This document shows positions 44,817 through 54,444 of a stretch of 64,000 bases of DNA, in pieces. Origin of the DNA: Janthinobacterium sp. LM6. Lineage in GTDB: Bacteria; Pseudomonadota; Gammaproteobacteria; Burkholderiales; Burkholderiaceae_D. The notes below the pieces were generated by a model. The model was given only the letters and a program-made list of their open reading frames with translations, was not told the origin of the DNA and did not search any database. The translations under genes and the position numbers were made by a program. The DNA lies in assembly GCF_002002885.1 (NCBI RefSeq), contig NZ_CP019510.1, forward strand, positions 3,720,001 to 3,784,000, in the 5' to 3' direction. The number at the start of each line of letters is the position of its first letter. Position 1 is the first letter of the stretch.

Positions 44817-46546
44817 GCTGCCTCCTTAATAACTTTTAATGACCCGCTGCGCAAAGTACTGGGGTCAGACCCGCCGGGTCTGACCCCGGCTTTTGCAAGC
44901 GCTTCAAGCACCTGCCCCGCCTGCACTTGCCGCCAGCGCCCCAGCACGTGGCCGTCCGGGCGCACGAGATAAAACGTGCCAGGCTGCGCGTCGAACAGCG
45001 AGAATACCTGCGCCGTGTGGTCCCAGGCGCACCCTTGCGCGCCGCTGCGGGAAATCGCCACGGTCGTCAGCGGCAAGGTGTCGCCCAGCGCCGCCAGTGC
45101 GGATGGTACAGACCCGTCCTCGCTGAAGTACAGTCCCGTGAAATGGCCATCTGCGCGCTTGAGCAAATCGGTAATATACCCCGCTTTTTGCCCGCCGTCG
45201 TGCGGCAGCGCCAGCGGGCATTCCGGCAAGACCGTGCCCGGCGCGGGGCCGGCGGCAAACGTCTCGCTATCCGGCGCATTCAGGGCCGACTGCGCATACG
45301 CGATGGCGCTCGTCTGGCGCGGGTTGATCAGCGAGCGCACGTGCGCATGCCTGCCCGCCAGGCCCAGCACGGCCGTGCGCATCAGTTCGAAGGCAAACGT
45401 GGGCGGCGCCATGAATTCCGTGCTTTTGGTGCCGTGGCGCAAGTTTTCACGGGCAGCGAACACGCGCTCGTCCGAATAGCTGTCCAGCAAGGCATGCGGC
45501 GCCTGACCCTTGACGACGTAGGCGAGCTTCCAGGCCAGGTTGTCCGCATCGTCGATGCCCGAGTTCGCCCCGCGCACGCCGAAGATGGGCACCAGGTGGG
45601 CCGCATCGCCCGCGAACAGCACGGGGCCGTGCCGGTATTTTTCCAGGGTCAAGGCATTGGCTTTATAAATGGTGATCCACACGGGATGCCAGGGCGCCGT
45701 TTCTCCCATCATGGCCAGCAGGCTGTCCACGCGGGGCGCCACGTTTTCCAGCAGCACGGCCGCCTGCGCATCCTCGTCGTCGCGCAACTGGTAGTCGATG
45801 CGCCAGATATCGTCGGGCTGCTTGTGCACCAGCACGGTCGAGCCGGGATTCGACGGCGGGTCGAAATACGCGAGGCGCTCCGTCAGGCGCTCGCTCTTCA
45901 GGTGGATATCGACGATCACATAGCGCCCTTCATAGCTGGTGCCCTGCAATTTGAGCCCCAGCGCCTCGCGCACCACGCTGCGCCCGCCATCGGCCGCCAC
46001 CAGCCAATCCGCCTCGATTTTATAGGTCTCATCGGGCGTCGCCACGGTGACGGTGGCGCCGTCGGCGCGCTTGTCCACGCCAGTCACCCGCGTTTGCCAG
46101 CGGATATCGATCAATTCCGGCCGGCGCTCGGCCGCATCGAGCAGGAATTGTTCGATATGGTATTGCGCCAGGTTAACCATCGGCGGCAGCTTCTGGTTCG
46201 CGTCTTGCGGCATCGTAAAGTGCAGCACTTCCTCGTCGCGGTAAAAACTGCGTCCGCCCGCCCACGGCAAGCCCTTGGCTAAAAAACCGTCGAGTGCACC
46301 GAGGCGTTCGATGATTTCCAGGCTGCGCCGCGAGATGCAGATGGCGCGGCTGCCCGTGCACACGCCGTCGTCCGCCTCGATCAGCACCGAGCGCACGCCG
46401 TGGCGGGCCAGGCCCAGGGCCGTGGCCAGGCCCACGGGGCCGCCGCCGACGATCAGGACCGGGACATGCTGCGTGGCGGCGCCGGCCGGTTTGCCGGGCG
46501 GATACACTTTCGGCACATGGGGATAAGGGTGGAATGTATCGCTCAT
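44813..46546 (-). CDS. FAD-dependent aromatic hydroxylase (MhpA/PHBH-like)
   Basis: 577 residues. FAD fold: VLIVGGGPVGLATALGLARHG (dinucleotide site), DG motif ADWLVAADGGRSVVREALGL and GD motif VLFAGDAAHLVPIFGVRGANSGIDDADNLAWKL. It resembles 3-(3-hydroxyphenyl)propionate and related hydroxylases and presumably makes a ring-hydroxylated acid feeding homogentisate or a parallel route. The C-terminal ~25 residues are encoded over a palindromic repeat (44861-44887), so the tail may be a recent addition. GAGGAAA supports the start. Confidence 0.9.
   Translation of the reverse strand: MSDTFHPYPHVPKVYPPGKPAGAATQHVPVLIVGGGPVGLATALGLARHGVRSVLIEADDGVCTGSRAICISRRSLEIIERLGALDGFLAKGLPWAGGRSFYRDEEVLHFTMPQDANQKLPPMVNLAQYHIEQFLLDAAERRPELIDIRWQTRVTGVDKRADGATVTVATPDETYKIEADWLVAADGGRSVVREALGLKLQGTSYEGRYVIVDIHLKSERLTERLAYFDPPSNPGSTVLVHKQPDDIWRIDYQLRDDEDAQAAVLLENVAPRVDSLLAMMGETAPWHPVWITIYKANALTLEKYRHGPVLFAGDAAHLVPIFGVRGANSGIDDADNLAWKLAYVVKGQAPHALLDSYSDERVFAARENLRHGTKSTEFMAPPTFAFELMRTAVLGLAGRHAHVRSLINPRQTSAIAYAQSALNAPDSETFAAGPAPGTVLPECPLALPHDGGQKAGYITDLLKRADGHFTGLYFSEDGSVPSALAALGDTLPLTTVAISRSGAQGCAWDHTAQVFSLFDAQPGTFYLVRPDGHVLGRWRQVQAGQVLEALAKAGVRPGGSDPSTLRSGSLKVIKEAA
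44861..44887. repeat. Dispersed palindrome, copy 1 (inside the hydroxylase 3' end)
   Basis: GGGGTCAGACCC and GGGTCTGACCCC form a perfect 12-bp stem with a GCC loop. A similar element with three-base loop occurs at 50858-50884, and the flank ACTTTGC is shared when both are read in the same orientation. This copy is translated as part of the FAD hydroxylase. Confidence 0.85.
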
Positions 46547-46567
46547 GATGTTTCCTCTTCAACAATG

Positions 46568-47902
46568 TTATTTGCTGCTGCGGGCGATCGGCAGGGTCAG
46601 CACGATGGCCGCGCCCGCCACCAGCAGCACGCTGGCGTACAGCAAGCCCGTGGCAAAGCTGTGCGTCAAATCCTTCAGCCAGCCCACGACGACGGGATTC
46701 AGGGCCGAGCCGATATTGCCCGTGGCATTGATGACGGCGATGCCGATGGCGCGCGCGCCCAGGCTCAATGCCCGGTCCGGCGTCGTCCAGAAGACGGACA
46801 TGGCCGTATAAGCGCCCGTCGACGCCATGCACACGCCCAGCAATTGCACCACGGGATTGCTTGCATAGGCCGTCAACAACCAGCCGGCGGCCGACAGCAG
46901 CATGGGCCAGACGATATGCCAGCGGCGTTCCTGCAGGCGGTCCGAGCGGCGGCCCCAGGCGATCATGCCGACGACGGTGCACACTTGCGGGATGGCCGCC
47001 AGCAAGCCGATTTGCGTGTTGCTGGCGTTGCTATTGAAACTTTTCACGATCAATGGCGTCCACACGGCCACCATCGCCAGGGTGTTGACCAGGCAAAAAT
47101 AGGCGACGCCGAATTTCAATACCGTGGGCGACAGCATTTCCGCCAGCACGGACGTTTTTTGCTGCGGCGCAACAGGTTTCTGCTCGGCCGCCAGCATGCG
47201 CGCCAGCACCTGCTGCTCCAGCTTGCCCAGCCAGTTCGCCTTGGCGGGCGAGTCGTCCAGGTAGCCGTACACGGCCAGCCCCAGCAGCACGGAAGGCATG
47301 CCTTCGAGCAAGAACAGCCATTGCCAGCCCTTCAAGCCCCAGTGGCCGTCCAGCCCCAGGATCAGGCCCGACAAGGCCGAACCGATGGCAGCCGTGACAG
47401 GCATGGCGATCATGAACAGGGCATTGGCGCGCGCCCGGTAGGCGCTGGGAAACCAGTAGGTCAGATACAGCAGCATGCCGGGCAGAAAGCCCGCTTCCGT
47501 CACGCCCACCAAAAAGCGCAGCGCATACAGGCTGGCCGGACCGCTGGCGAACAGGGTCGCCGTCGAGGCCAGGCCCCAGGCGATCATCATGCTGCCTATC
47601 CATTTACGGGCGCCGATGCGGGCCAGCACGATGTTGCTGGGAATGCTGCAAGCGATGTAGGCGATATAAAACAGGGTGGTGGCAAAGCCGAACTGGGTGC
47701 CGGACAGGCCCAGGTCTTGCATCATGGTCAGGCCGGCGAAGCCGATGTTGATGCGGTCGAGAAAGGAAAACACGAACAGCAGGAACAGAAAACCCAGCAG
47801 ATGGCGCGACACCTTGCGCATCACTTGCTGTTCCAGTTGCAGGGTGGCCGCGTCGAGGACGGGCACGGCGGTGGCGGGGATGGCCGCGGGGGCGATGGTC
47901 AT
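46568..47902 (-). CDS. MFS transporter of the ACS (anion:cation symporter) type
   Basis: 444 residues with about 12 helices. The FSFLDRINIGFAGLTMMQDLGLSGTQFGFATTLFYIAYIACSIPSNIVLARIGARKWIG start is typical of the ACS subfamily that imports aromatic or hydroxy acids (phthalate, tartrate, glucarate). It stands 22 bases from the FAD hydroxylase gene on the same strand and likely imports the aromatic acid oxidised there. ATG 47902 is chosen over ATG 47914 because GGAG precedes it by six bases. Confidence 0.9.
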   Translation of the reverse strand: MTIAPAAIPATAVPVLDAATLQLEQQVMRKVSRHLLGFLFLLFVFSFLDRINIGFAGLTMMQDLGLSGTQFGFATTLFYIAYIACSIPSNIVLARIGARKWIGSMMIAWGLASTATLFASGPASLYALRFLVGVTEAGFLPGMLLYLTYWFPSAYRARANALFMIAMPVTAAIGSALSGLILGLDGHWGLKGWQWLFLLEGMPSVLLGLAVYGYLDDSPAKANWLGKLEQQVLARMLAAEQKPVAPQQKTSVLAEMLSPTVLKFGVAYFCLVNTLAMVAVWTPLIVKSFNSNASNTQIGLLAAIPQVCTVVGMIAWGRRSDRLQERRWHIVWPMLLSAAGWLLTAYASNPVVQLLGVCMASTGAYTAMSVFWTTPDRALSLGARAIGIAVINATGNIGSALNPVVVGWLKDLTHSFATGLLYASVLLVAGAAIVLTLPIARSSK

Positions 47903-48077
47903 GCTTGTCTCCATAAGGTGTCGCTCTCCCCTTGCTATTGTTATTGGGTGAGAGCGGCCGGGTGATCCCGGCTTGCAACACAGTATGCAGACGCGCGCCG
48001 CAAACCTTGTCCCCATTTTGGGGACGTTTCACGGCTAAAACTGTCAAAAAGGCGAAGCCATCCCTACGCCAAAAGGA
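47903..48077. promoter_or_regulatory. Spacer upstream of the aromatic-acid MFS operon
   Basis: This 175-bp gap separates the LuxR regulator gene and the MFS gene on the same strand. It holds a small hairpin GCCGGG-TGAT-CCCGGC (47957-47972), possibly the end of the regulator transcript, and should carry the operator and promoter of the aromatic operon. No promoter was assigned. Confidence 0.45.
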
Positions 48078-48893
48078 CTAAGGGGCTGGCGCCATGCACA
48101 GCGCAAACAGTTGCCGCTGGCTGGAAATGCCCAGGCGCTTATAGGCGCGCTTCTGGTACGTGATCACGCTCGATGGCTGCACGCCCATGGTCTCGGCGAT
48201 TTCCACGGCCGTGAGGCCTTCGAGCACGCAGCGCAGCACGTCCAGTTCGCGCTTGCTCAGGGCGGGGCAATGCTGACGCAGCCTTGCCAGCATCAGCGGC
48301 GCGACGCCTTGCGTGGCCTGGCCCTTCAAGCTGTAGTGATGCTTGACGGCATGGGCAAACAGCGGTGACAGGGTTTCGATGCCCGCCACTTCGCCGGGCT
48401 GGAACTGGCCCTGGCTGCTGTCGCGGTAGAAATTGACGGACAGCCAGATATCGCCGGCCGGCTGCACCAGCAGGGACAGGCGGTCCGACACATTCGGCTT
48501 CTGGTAGCAGACGGCGCGGTAGCCGGGATGGTCGATTTCGTCGCTGGCCTGCTGGTGCAGCACGATGGCGGGATCGATTTTCCGCCCCGGCGCCGGGGCG
48601 ATCACGCGCTGGTTGCCATCGAGCGCATAGTAATGGCGGGCGTAGCTGTCGGCGATATCCTGCAAAAAGCGCCCGCCGCGCCGGTCCGCCACGGCCACCG
48701 TGCGGGGACGGTTGCCGAATTCATAGGCAAAGATCGTGCACTGGGCAATGGGCGCGACCGTGCTGACCGTCTTCAGGATTGCCCCGGCGACGGCGTTCAC
48801 GTCGGCATGGCCGATGGCCGCCATCAGCTCCAGGGTACGCCCGAAGTCCAGCTGCCCTTCCGCCGGCGGCCGCTCGACGCGCCAGTAACGCAT
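48078..48893 (-). CDS. LuxR-type transcriptional regulator
   Basis: 271 residues. ATG 48893 (AAGGAG seven bases before) is preferred over an earlier start. The N-terminal ~190 residues are a sensor region with no recognised autoinducer pocket; the C-terminal GerE/LuxR helix-turn-helix reads LSKRELDVLRCVLEGLTAVEIAETMGVQPSSVITYQKRAYKRLGI. It is adjacent to, and probably controls, the aromatic-acid MFS, hydroxylase and HmgA genes. It is 10 bases downstream of msrA, and could be co-transcribed with it. Confidence 0.88.
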   Translation of the reverse strand: MRYWRVERPPAEGQLDFGRTLELMAAIGHADVNAVAGAILKTVSTVAPIAQCTIFAYEFGNRPRTVAVADRRGGRFLQDIADSYARHYYALDGNQRVIAPAPGRKIDPAIVLHQQASDEIDHPGYRAVCYQKPNVSDRLSLLVQPAGDIWLSVNFYRDSSQGQFQPGEVAGIETLSPLFAHAVKHHYSLKGQATQGVAPLMLARLRQHCPALSKRELDVLRCVLEGLTAVEIAETMGVQPSSVITYQKRAYKRLGISSQRQLFALCMAPAP

Positions 48894-48903
48894 GCCTGGC
48901 TCC

Positions 48904-49413
48904 TTACTGCCCGCGTTGCGGCAAGACCCAGTCCGGCCGGATGTAATGGCAGGTGTAGCCATGCGGCAAGCGCTGCAGATAATCCTGGTGCTCCGGTTCC
49001 GCTTCCCAGAACGGGCCGGCCGGCGCCACTTCCGTCACCACCTTGCCGGGCCACAGGCCGGAGGCGTCGACGTCGCGGATCGTGTCCTCGGCCACCAGCC
49101 GCTGTTCTTCGCTGGTGTAGAAGATGGCCGAGCGGTAGCTGGTGCCGCGGTCATTGCCCTGGCGGTTTTCCGTGCTGGGGTCGTGGATCTGGAAGAAGAA
49201 TTCCAGGATCTTGCGGTAGCTGATGGCGGTCGGGTCGAAAATGATCTCGATCGCTTCCGCATGCGTGCCATGGTTGCGGTAGGTGGCGTTGGCCACGTCG
49301 CCGCCGCTGTAGCCCACGCGCGTGGCGATCACGCCCGGATAGCGGCGCAGCAAGTCCTGCACGCCCCAGAAGCAGCCGCCGGCCAGGATCGCGGTTTCCT
49401 TGTCTTGTGTCAT
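48904..49413 (-). CDS. msrA: Peptide-methionine (S)-S-oxide reductase MsrA
   Basis: 169 residues. [28 protein letters not shown] contains the catalytic Cys of the GCFWG motif, and [19 protein letters not shown] and [15 protein letters not shown] are conserved. It repairs oxidised methionine using thioredoxin. ATG 49413 is chosen over ATG 49422 because AAGGA sits at a normal distance from it. A resolving cysteine lies near the C-terminus (YTCHYI). Confidence 0.96.
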   Translation of the reverse strand: MTQDKETAILAGGCFWGVQDLLRRYPGVIATRVGYSGGDVANATYRNHGTHAEAIEIIFDPTAISYRKILEFFFQIHDPSTENRQGNDRGTSYRSAIFYTSEEQRLVAEDTIRDVDASGLWPGKVVTEVAPAGPFWEAEPEHQDYLQRLPHGYTCHYIRPDWVLPQRGQ

Positions 49414-49479
49414 GTTGATCATTCCTTGATCTGAGATACTGGGATTAATCGTTTATCTTACCCTGTCGCGCGATTTTCT

Positions 49480-50823
49480 TCAGCGGGCCAGCAAGCGCTT
49501 GAGCTGCGCCGCCTGGTAAGCGCCGATGGCGTCGTTGAACAGGCAACGGATCAAGGGATCGTCGACGATGTCGGCTTCCATCAGTTCCGCCCGCGTAGCT
49601 TCGTCGAAGGGGCCGTCGTTGATGCGCATGTACATCGACGTCAGCGATTCACCCAGCACCAGCGCCGCGTGGCATTTCACCTGCGGCACTTGCGTCGTCC
49701 AGCCCGGCGCCTCGCCCGTGTCCGGCACGAGGTCGATCAAGTCGCCGTGCGTGCGGTAATGCAGGATGGTGGCCGCGCCGTCATGGCCGTACAGCGACAA
49801 TCGCCATACACGCGGGGCCTGGAAATAGCTGTCTTCGGGCAGTTCCATGTCGCGGTAGCGCTCAAGCAAACCATTGCGGCAGAAATCGAGCACCAGCGCC
49901 GTGTCGGCGGCGCTCAAGGGGGCGAAACGGCGCGCGATGTCCGCCGTGGCGGGCGGCGCCGCATCGGGACGGTAGTCGAAATCCACGTCCTGCGGGCCCA
50001 CGGGAATGACCCAGGGCAGCGGCGCGGCAGGCGCCATGCCGTGCGCGTCGAGCAGCACGGCCGTCGACGGGTCGAGGCGGAAGATATGCGTCTCGGGCAG
50101 CGCGGCGCCCATTTCATCGGCAAAGCGGCGGTAGGTAATCGGGAACATCGCATGGTTGTACCAGGACCAGTCTTCCTGCACGAACTGGCAGGAGCTGGGC
50201 ACGAGGTAACGGGGCGCCAGCGCGCGCAGCTGCGGCACCCAGTCGTCGGGAAGCTCGACTGACCCCTGCACTGCCTGCGACGGCGCGATGACGGCGATCT
50301 CGCGCATGGTCTGGAACGGCCACAGCACCATGTCCCAGGGCGCGAAGGCGGCCAGCTGCGCCAGCGTCTCGGGGCCGATCCAGGAATCGACGACGTTGAG
50401 TACATTCAAGCCCGCTGCGCGCACCTGGAACAGCGAGTCGACATCGTCGTCCAGCGCGCGGCGCGGGATCACCTCGATGCTGCCCACCTGCACGGGCACG
50501 TCCACGTGCAGCTTCTCTACCTGCGTAAAACCGAGCGCGCGCAGCATCGCGAACAGTTCGTCGAAGACGCAGTACAAATAGATAGGCGTGGCGCGGTCGA
50601 GCGCATCGAGGCTGTCGAGCGAGCAGTGGTCGTCGTGGAAGTGCGAGATGAAGACGGCATCCCAGCGCAGCCGGCGCACGGCGTCCAGGTCGAAGCGCAC
50701 GGGCGGAAACGCGTGGCAGTTGCGGCTGAACGGGTTTTCGACGATGGGGTCGAAGGCGATGGCCGTGCCTTCGCATTCGAAGACATAGCCGGCGTGCAGG
50801 ATGCGGGAGATTTTCAGGGGCAT
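49480..50823 (-). CDS. Metallo-beta-lactamase-fold hydrolase
   Basis: 447 residues. The metal motif FISHFHDDHCSLDSLDALD (HxHxDH) is present, with ILHAGYVFECEGTAIAFDPIVENPF upstream, matching the L-ascorbate/UlaG-like or beta-lactamase superfamily. Its extended C-terminal domain has no clear relative. Substrate unknown. The start is uncertain: ATG 50823 is used; a longer form from ATG 50850 would start seven bases after the palindrome at 50858-50884. It is co-directional with HemB but separated by that repeat. Confidence 0.8.
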   Translation of the reverse strand: MPLKISRILHAGYVFECEGTAIAFDPIVENPFSRNCHAFPPVRFDLDAVRRLRWDAVFISHFHDDHCSLDSLDALDRATPIYLYCVFDELFAMLRALGFTQVEKLHVDVPVQVGSIEVIPRRALDDDVDSLFQVRAAGLNVLNVVDSWIGPETLAQLAAFAPWDMVLWPFQTMREIAVIAPSQAVQGSVELPDDWVPQLRALAPRYLVPSSCQFVQEDWSWYNHAMFPITYRRFADEMGAALPETHIFRLDPSTAVLLDAHGMAPAAPLPWVIPVGPQDVDFDYRPDAAPPATADIARRFAPLSAADTALVLDFCRNGLLERYRDMELPEDSYFQAPRVWRLSLYGHDGAATILHYRTHGDLIDLVPDTGEAPGWTTQVPQVKCHAALVLGESLTSMYMRINDGPFDEATRAELMEADIVDDPLIRCLFNDAIGAYQAAQLKRLLAR

Positions 50824-50857
50824 GGGGAAGCTGAATAAACCCAACCGCATAGAACCC

Positions 50858-50884
50858 GGGGTCGGACCCTGAGGGTCCGACCCC
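50858..50884. repeat. Dispersed palindrome, copy 2
   Basis: GGGGTCGGACCC and GGGTCCGACCCC form a perfect 12-bp stem with a TGA loop. It lies between hemB and the metallo-hydrolase gene. Together with the copy at 44861-44887 it forms a two-member family with a shared ACTTTGC flank. Confidence 0.85.
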
Positions 50885-50937
50885 AGACTTTGCTTTTGGG
50901 GTGAAAAAGAACGCTAACGGCGCGCCAGAGACAAACC

Positions 50938-51912
50938 TCAATACGGATTATTCAGCACATCCATCGCAAAATACGTAAAGATCATGTCCGCGCCCGCGCG
51001 CTTGATGGCGCCCAGGGTTTCCTGCACCACGCGGCGCTCGTCGATGGCGCCCGCCTGGGCGGCGAACTTGATCATCGCATATTCTCCGCTGACCTGGTAG
51101 GCGCCGATCGGCAGGCGCGTCACTTCGCGCAGGTCGCGGATGATGTCCAGATAGGCGCCGGCCGGCTTGACCATCAGCGCGTCGGCGCCTTCGGCTTCGT
51201 CGATCAACGATTCGCGCACCGCTTCGCGGCGGTTCATCGGGTCCATCTGGTAGGTCTTGCGGTCGCCCTTCAGGGTGCTGCCGGCCGCGTCGCGGAACGG
51301 GCCGTACAGGCCGGAGGCGAACTTGGTGGAATACGCCATCACGGGCGTGTCGTGGAAGCCGGCCGCGTCGAGCGCGCTGCGGATGGCCGCCACCTGGCCA
51401 TCCATGGCCGCCGATGGCGCGATGATATCGGCGCCCGCCTGGGCCGCGATGACGGCCTGCTTGCCCAGGTTGAGCACCGTGCTGTCATTGTCGACCGTGT
51501 CGCCATGCAGGATGCCGCAATGGCCGTGGTCCGTGTATTCGCAGAAGCAGGTGTCGGACATGACCACCATTTCCGGCACGGCGTCCTTGATGATGCGCGA
51601 CATGCGCGCCACCAGGCCGTCCGGGTTCAGGGTGTCCGTGCCGTGGCTGTCCTTGTGGTGCGAAATGCCGAAGGTCATGACGGAGCGCAAACCGGCGCGC
51701 GCATAGCGCTCGATTTCCTGCGCCAGCTTCGCTTCGGGAATGCGGCGCACGCCGGGCATGGACTTGATGTCGATGAAATCGCTGGAACCTTCGTCGACGA
51801 AGATCGGCAGGACCAGGTCGCGCGGATTGATCTCGGTTTCGCGGAACAGCTCGCGCAGTTGCGGGGTCGCGCGCAGGCGGCGCATGCGCGATGTGGGGAA
51901 TTGTGCTGGCAT
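50938..51912 (-). CDS. hemB: Delta-aminolevulinic acid dehydratase (porphobilinogen synthase)
   Basis: 324 residues, the full enzyme. Zinc/metal site [16 protein letters not shown] and Schiff-base lysine in [20 protein letters not shown] and [10 protein letters not shown]. It condenses two ALA molecules to porphobilinogen in haem synthesis. The N-terminal [34 protein letters not shown] is standard. It is the most conserved gene in the window and a good phylogenetic marker. Confidence 0.98.
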   Translation of the reverse strand: MPAQFPTSRMRRLRATPQLRELFRETEINPRDLVLPIFVDEGSSDFIDIKSMPGVRRIPEAKLAQEIERYARAGLRSVMTFGISHHKDSHGTDTLNPDGLVARMSRIIKDAVPEMVVMSDTCFCEYTDHGHCGILHGDTVDNDSTVLNLGKQAVIAAQAGADIIAPSAAMDGQVAAIRSALDAAGFHDTPVMAYSTKFASGLYGPFRDAAGSTLKGDRKTYQMDPMNRREAVRESLIDEAEGADALMVKPAGAYLDIIRDLREVTRLPIGAYQVSGEYAMIKFAAQAGAIDERRVVQETLGAIKRAGADMIFTYFAMDVLNNPY

Positions 51913-51985
51913 GGGGTGACTGGCTTCAGGTTAACAACGCCAGCAAGTATACGCCGATCGCGCCGTTTGCGCCGGGCTGCCCGGC

Positions 51986-52022
51986 AAAAAAGCCGCGCAG
52001 GTCAAAAAATGCCGCCCTGCGC
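51986..52022 (-). terminator. Candidate terminator of the VirK-like gene
   Basis: On the minus strand GCGCAGG (52022-52016) pairs with CCTGCGC (52001-51995), leaving a 14-nt loop, and is followed by GGC and TTTTTT (51991-51986). It lies between the VirK-like and hemB genes. Confidence 0.62.
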
Positions 52023-52024
52023 TT

Positions 52025-52864
52025 TCATTGCGGCTGCAACAGGGCCGCCACCTGCCAGCGCATGTCGGCCGCCAGCTGCACCAGCATGGCGCCGCGGCGG
52101 CGCGCATCGGCGCGCTTTTTCGACGGCAGCAGCTCCAGTTCCGGCATCCGGCAAGGGCCGCAAGGCAGGCGGTAGTTGCCGTCGCTGGTGGGCAGCGCAT
52201 GCAGTTCCCGCCACGCCAGGTCGTAGTCGCACGAGATATGGCGGCGCCGGCGCCAGTTCAGCGCGATGCGGTTGGCGTTGCTGACCAGGTCCAGGTGGCC
52301 GCAGCCGAAAAAGTCGCCCAGGTCGCGCAAGGCGGCCACCATCAGGTTTTTCGGCCGGCAGCCGTGCAGCGCCCGCGTGGCTTCCTTCACCGCCTGCGCG
52401 CCGGCGGGCGAGCGCAAACCCTGCAAGGCGCCCAGCTGGATGACGGCGCCGCCAGGCTGCGACCGAAACAGGAAACTGGCCAGGTACAGCGACACGCCGT
52501 CGCGCGTCAGGCGCAGGCACAGCTCCCCTTCGCGGTGGCTGTCGTGGATGGCCGTCAGCTGCAGGCGGTAGCTGGCGCCATCCTTGCCTTCGATGCTGGC
52601 CAGCACCAGCGCGCGCCGCGCCGCGTATTCCACCAGCGGCCGCGCGCCCGCCTGCCACAGGAAACGGTAATGCCCGCACAGCAGGTCCACTCTCGCCGCG
52701 CAACCGAGCTGGCGGCTGGCGTAGGGCCGATAGATCTTGTAGCGCAGGCTGGGATGGGCTTGCGCCAGCGCCGCCAGGCCCGGCGTCGCGGCGATGACCG
52801 CTTGCCAGCGCGCGCTGCACGGGAAAGACGAGCGCGCCCAGCGCCGCCTTGATCCGGTGGCCAT
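52025..52864 (-). CDS. VirK/YbjX (DUF535) family protein
   Basis: 279 residues. Family motifs: HPSLRYKIYRPYASRQLG near the start, LRLTRDGVSLYLASFLF, KEATRALHGCRPKNLMVAALRDLG, LVSNANRIAL and KKRADARRRG near the end. VirK/YbjX proteins affect membrane integrity and resistance to antimicrobial peptides in enterobacteria, but the biochemical function is unknown. The start is uncertain because the first ~20 residues are not family-like; a different start or small frame error there is possible. No signal peptide is visible. Confidence 0.82.
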   Translation of the reverse strand: MATGSRRRWARSSFPCSARWQAVIAATPGLAALAQAHPSLRYKIYRPYASRQLGCAARVDLLCGHYRFLWQAGARPLVEYAARRALVLASIEGKDGASYRLQLTAIHDSHREGELCLRLTRDGVSLYLASFLFRSQPGGAVIQLGALQGLRSPAGAQAVKEATRALHGCRPKNLMVAALRDLGDFFGCGHLDLVSNANRIALNWRRRRHISCDYDLAWRELHALPTSDGNYRLPCGPCRMPELELLPSKKRADARRRGAMLVQLAADMRWQVAALLQPQ

Positions 52865-53091
52865 GCTGGCGCAGTGGCGCCGGTTGCGGCGCGGCGTTGT
52901 CGCCGGTGGCGGTAAATGTATGCATGAAACGGCTCTACTGAACGGGACGCGGCGACGGCCGCAGGCAGCCCGGCACGGGCCGCTGCGCGCACGCAGCCGC
53001 TCTACGCGGGGTAGAGCGGATGATAGGGGGAGGCGAAAATGAAGGGGGTTACAAGTTGGTAATGTGCGGATATGCCACGTGCACTGGCAAC

Positions 53092-54444
53092 CTAGCGCAG
53101 CAGCCGCAAGCGCAGGCGCAGGCCCGGCGCCGCATCCTCGATATCCAGGCTGCCGCCATGCAGGGCCGCGATGGCCGCCACGATGGACAGGCCCAGGCCA
53201 TTGCCGGGCAAGTGGCGGCTCTTGTCGAGCCGGTAGAAGCGCTGCGTCAGCTTCGGCAATTCCTCCGTCGGCACGCCGGGGCCGTTGTCGCGCACGGCCA
53301 GCCAGCAGCCCCGTTCATCGCTGCCGGCCGACACTTCCACCGTGGCGCCCGGGCCCGCGTACTTGATGGCATTGTCGACCAGGCTGGCCAGGGCGCTGCC
53401 CAGCAGATTGCGGTCGCCGCGCGCCGGCACGCCCTCGCCATACATCTGCACCAGCAGCACGCCCTGCTCGTCGGCCGTCGCTTCGTACATTTCCACGATG
53501 TCGGCGCCGATCTGCTGCAGGTCGATGTCGTCGAAATTCTCGGGACGCATGCCCGATTCGGCCGCCGCGATCTGCAGCAGCTTGTCGAACACGCGGGTCA
53601 GGTCGTCGATGTCGTCGATGGCCGCCTGCGCCGCGCTCTCGTAGCCGGCCACGTCCTGATGCTGGCGCAAGGCGCCATCGAGCTTGTTGCGGATGCGCGC
53701 CAGCGGCGTGCGCAAGTCGTGCGCGATGGCGTTCGACACGTGGCGCACGCCTTCCATCAAGTGTTCGATGCGGTCGAGCATGCGGTTGATGTCGCGGCTC
53801 AGCAAGCCGAATTCATCCTCGCTGGCGACGGGGATGCGCCGGCTCAGGTCGCCCGCCTCGATTTCCCCCGCCGTGCGGCGGATTTGCCCGATGCGCGCCT
53901 CGAGCTGGCGGCGGAACAGCCAGGCGCCCGCCACCACCAGCAGGATGGCCACCCCGCCGCCATAGGCCAGCGAGCGCAGCACCAGGGTGCGGATCGACTT
54001 GCCCTCTTCCATGTCGCGCCCGACGAACAGGCGCGCGCCGCCCGCCAGGTCGCGGATCAGCATGCGCGCGGGCACCCGGCGCCCTTCGCGCGTGACGTCG
54101 CGGTGCAGCAAGCGGCCCACGGGGCTGCCCACGTCGGGCCAGGACGACAGATTGCCCGCCACGCGGCGGCCATCGGCGCCCACCAGCAGGAAGATTTCCG
54201 TGTCGCTGTCGGTGCGGTCGGTCAGCAAATGGGCGATTTCCGCCGTCGTGCGGCTGGCATCGTCCTGCTGGTACAGCGCGGCGAGGCGCTCCGAGAGCAG
54301 GGTCAGCTTGCGGTCCACGCTGCGATCGAGCACGCCGATGGTGCCGAAATAGAAGACGGCGCAGACGATGCTGATCGAGACAACCACCAGCACGCCATAG
54401 CCGAGCGCCAGGCGGGCCGCGATCGAGCGGTGCCAGTTACGCAC
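53092..54444 (-). CDS. OmpR-class sensor histidine kinase
   Basis: 450 residues. Two membrane helices flank a periplasmic sensor domain (about residues 35-155), then a HAMP linker, the H-box AHDLRTPLARI with the phospho-His, N-box LVDNAIKY, and G-boxes DNGPGV and GNGLGLSI. Membrane kinase of a two-component system with the response regulator upstream, which it overlaps by eight bases. The signal sensed is unknown; the sensor domain shows no clear relatives. Residues after the start carry a basic NWHRSIAARLALGYGV, typical of a short cytoplasmic leader. Confidence 0.93.
   Translation of the reverse strand: MRNWHRSIAARLALGYGVLVVVSISIVCAVFYFGTIGVLDRSVDRKLTLLSERLAALYQQDDASRTTAEIAHLLTDRTDSDTEIFLLVGADGRRVAGNLSSWPDVGSPVGRLLHRDVTREGRRVPARMLIRDLAGGARLFVGRDMEEGKSIRTLVLRSLAYGGGVAILLVVAGAWLFRRQLEARIGQIRRTAGEIEAGDLSRRIPVASEDEFGLLSRDINRMLDRIEHLMEGVRHVSNAIAHDLRTPLARIRNKLDGALRQHQDVAGYESAAQAAIDDIDDLTRVFDKLLQIAAAESGMRPENFDDIDLQQIGADIVEMYEATADEQGVLLVQMYGEGVPARGDRNLLGSALASLVDNAIKYAGPGATVEVSAGSDERGCWLAVRDNGPGVPTEELPKLTQRFYRLDKSRHLPGNGLGLSIVAAIAALHGGSLDIEDAAPGLRLRLRLLR

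Noticed and set aside
52800..52925. Upstream frame starting MHTFTATGDN as the true N-terminus of the VirK-like protein
   Set aside because: It is in a different frame from the family motifs and would need a frameshift; not enough evidence to call one.
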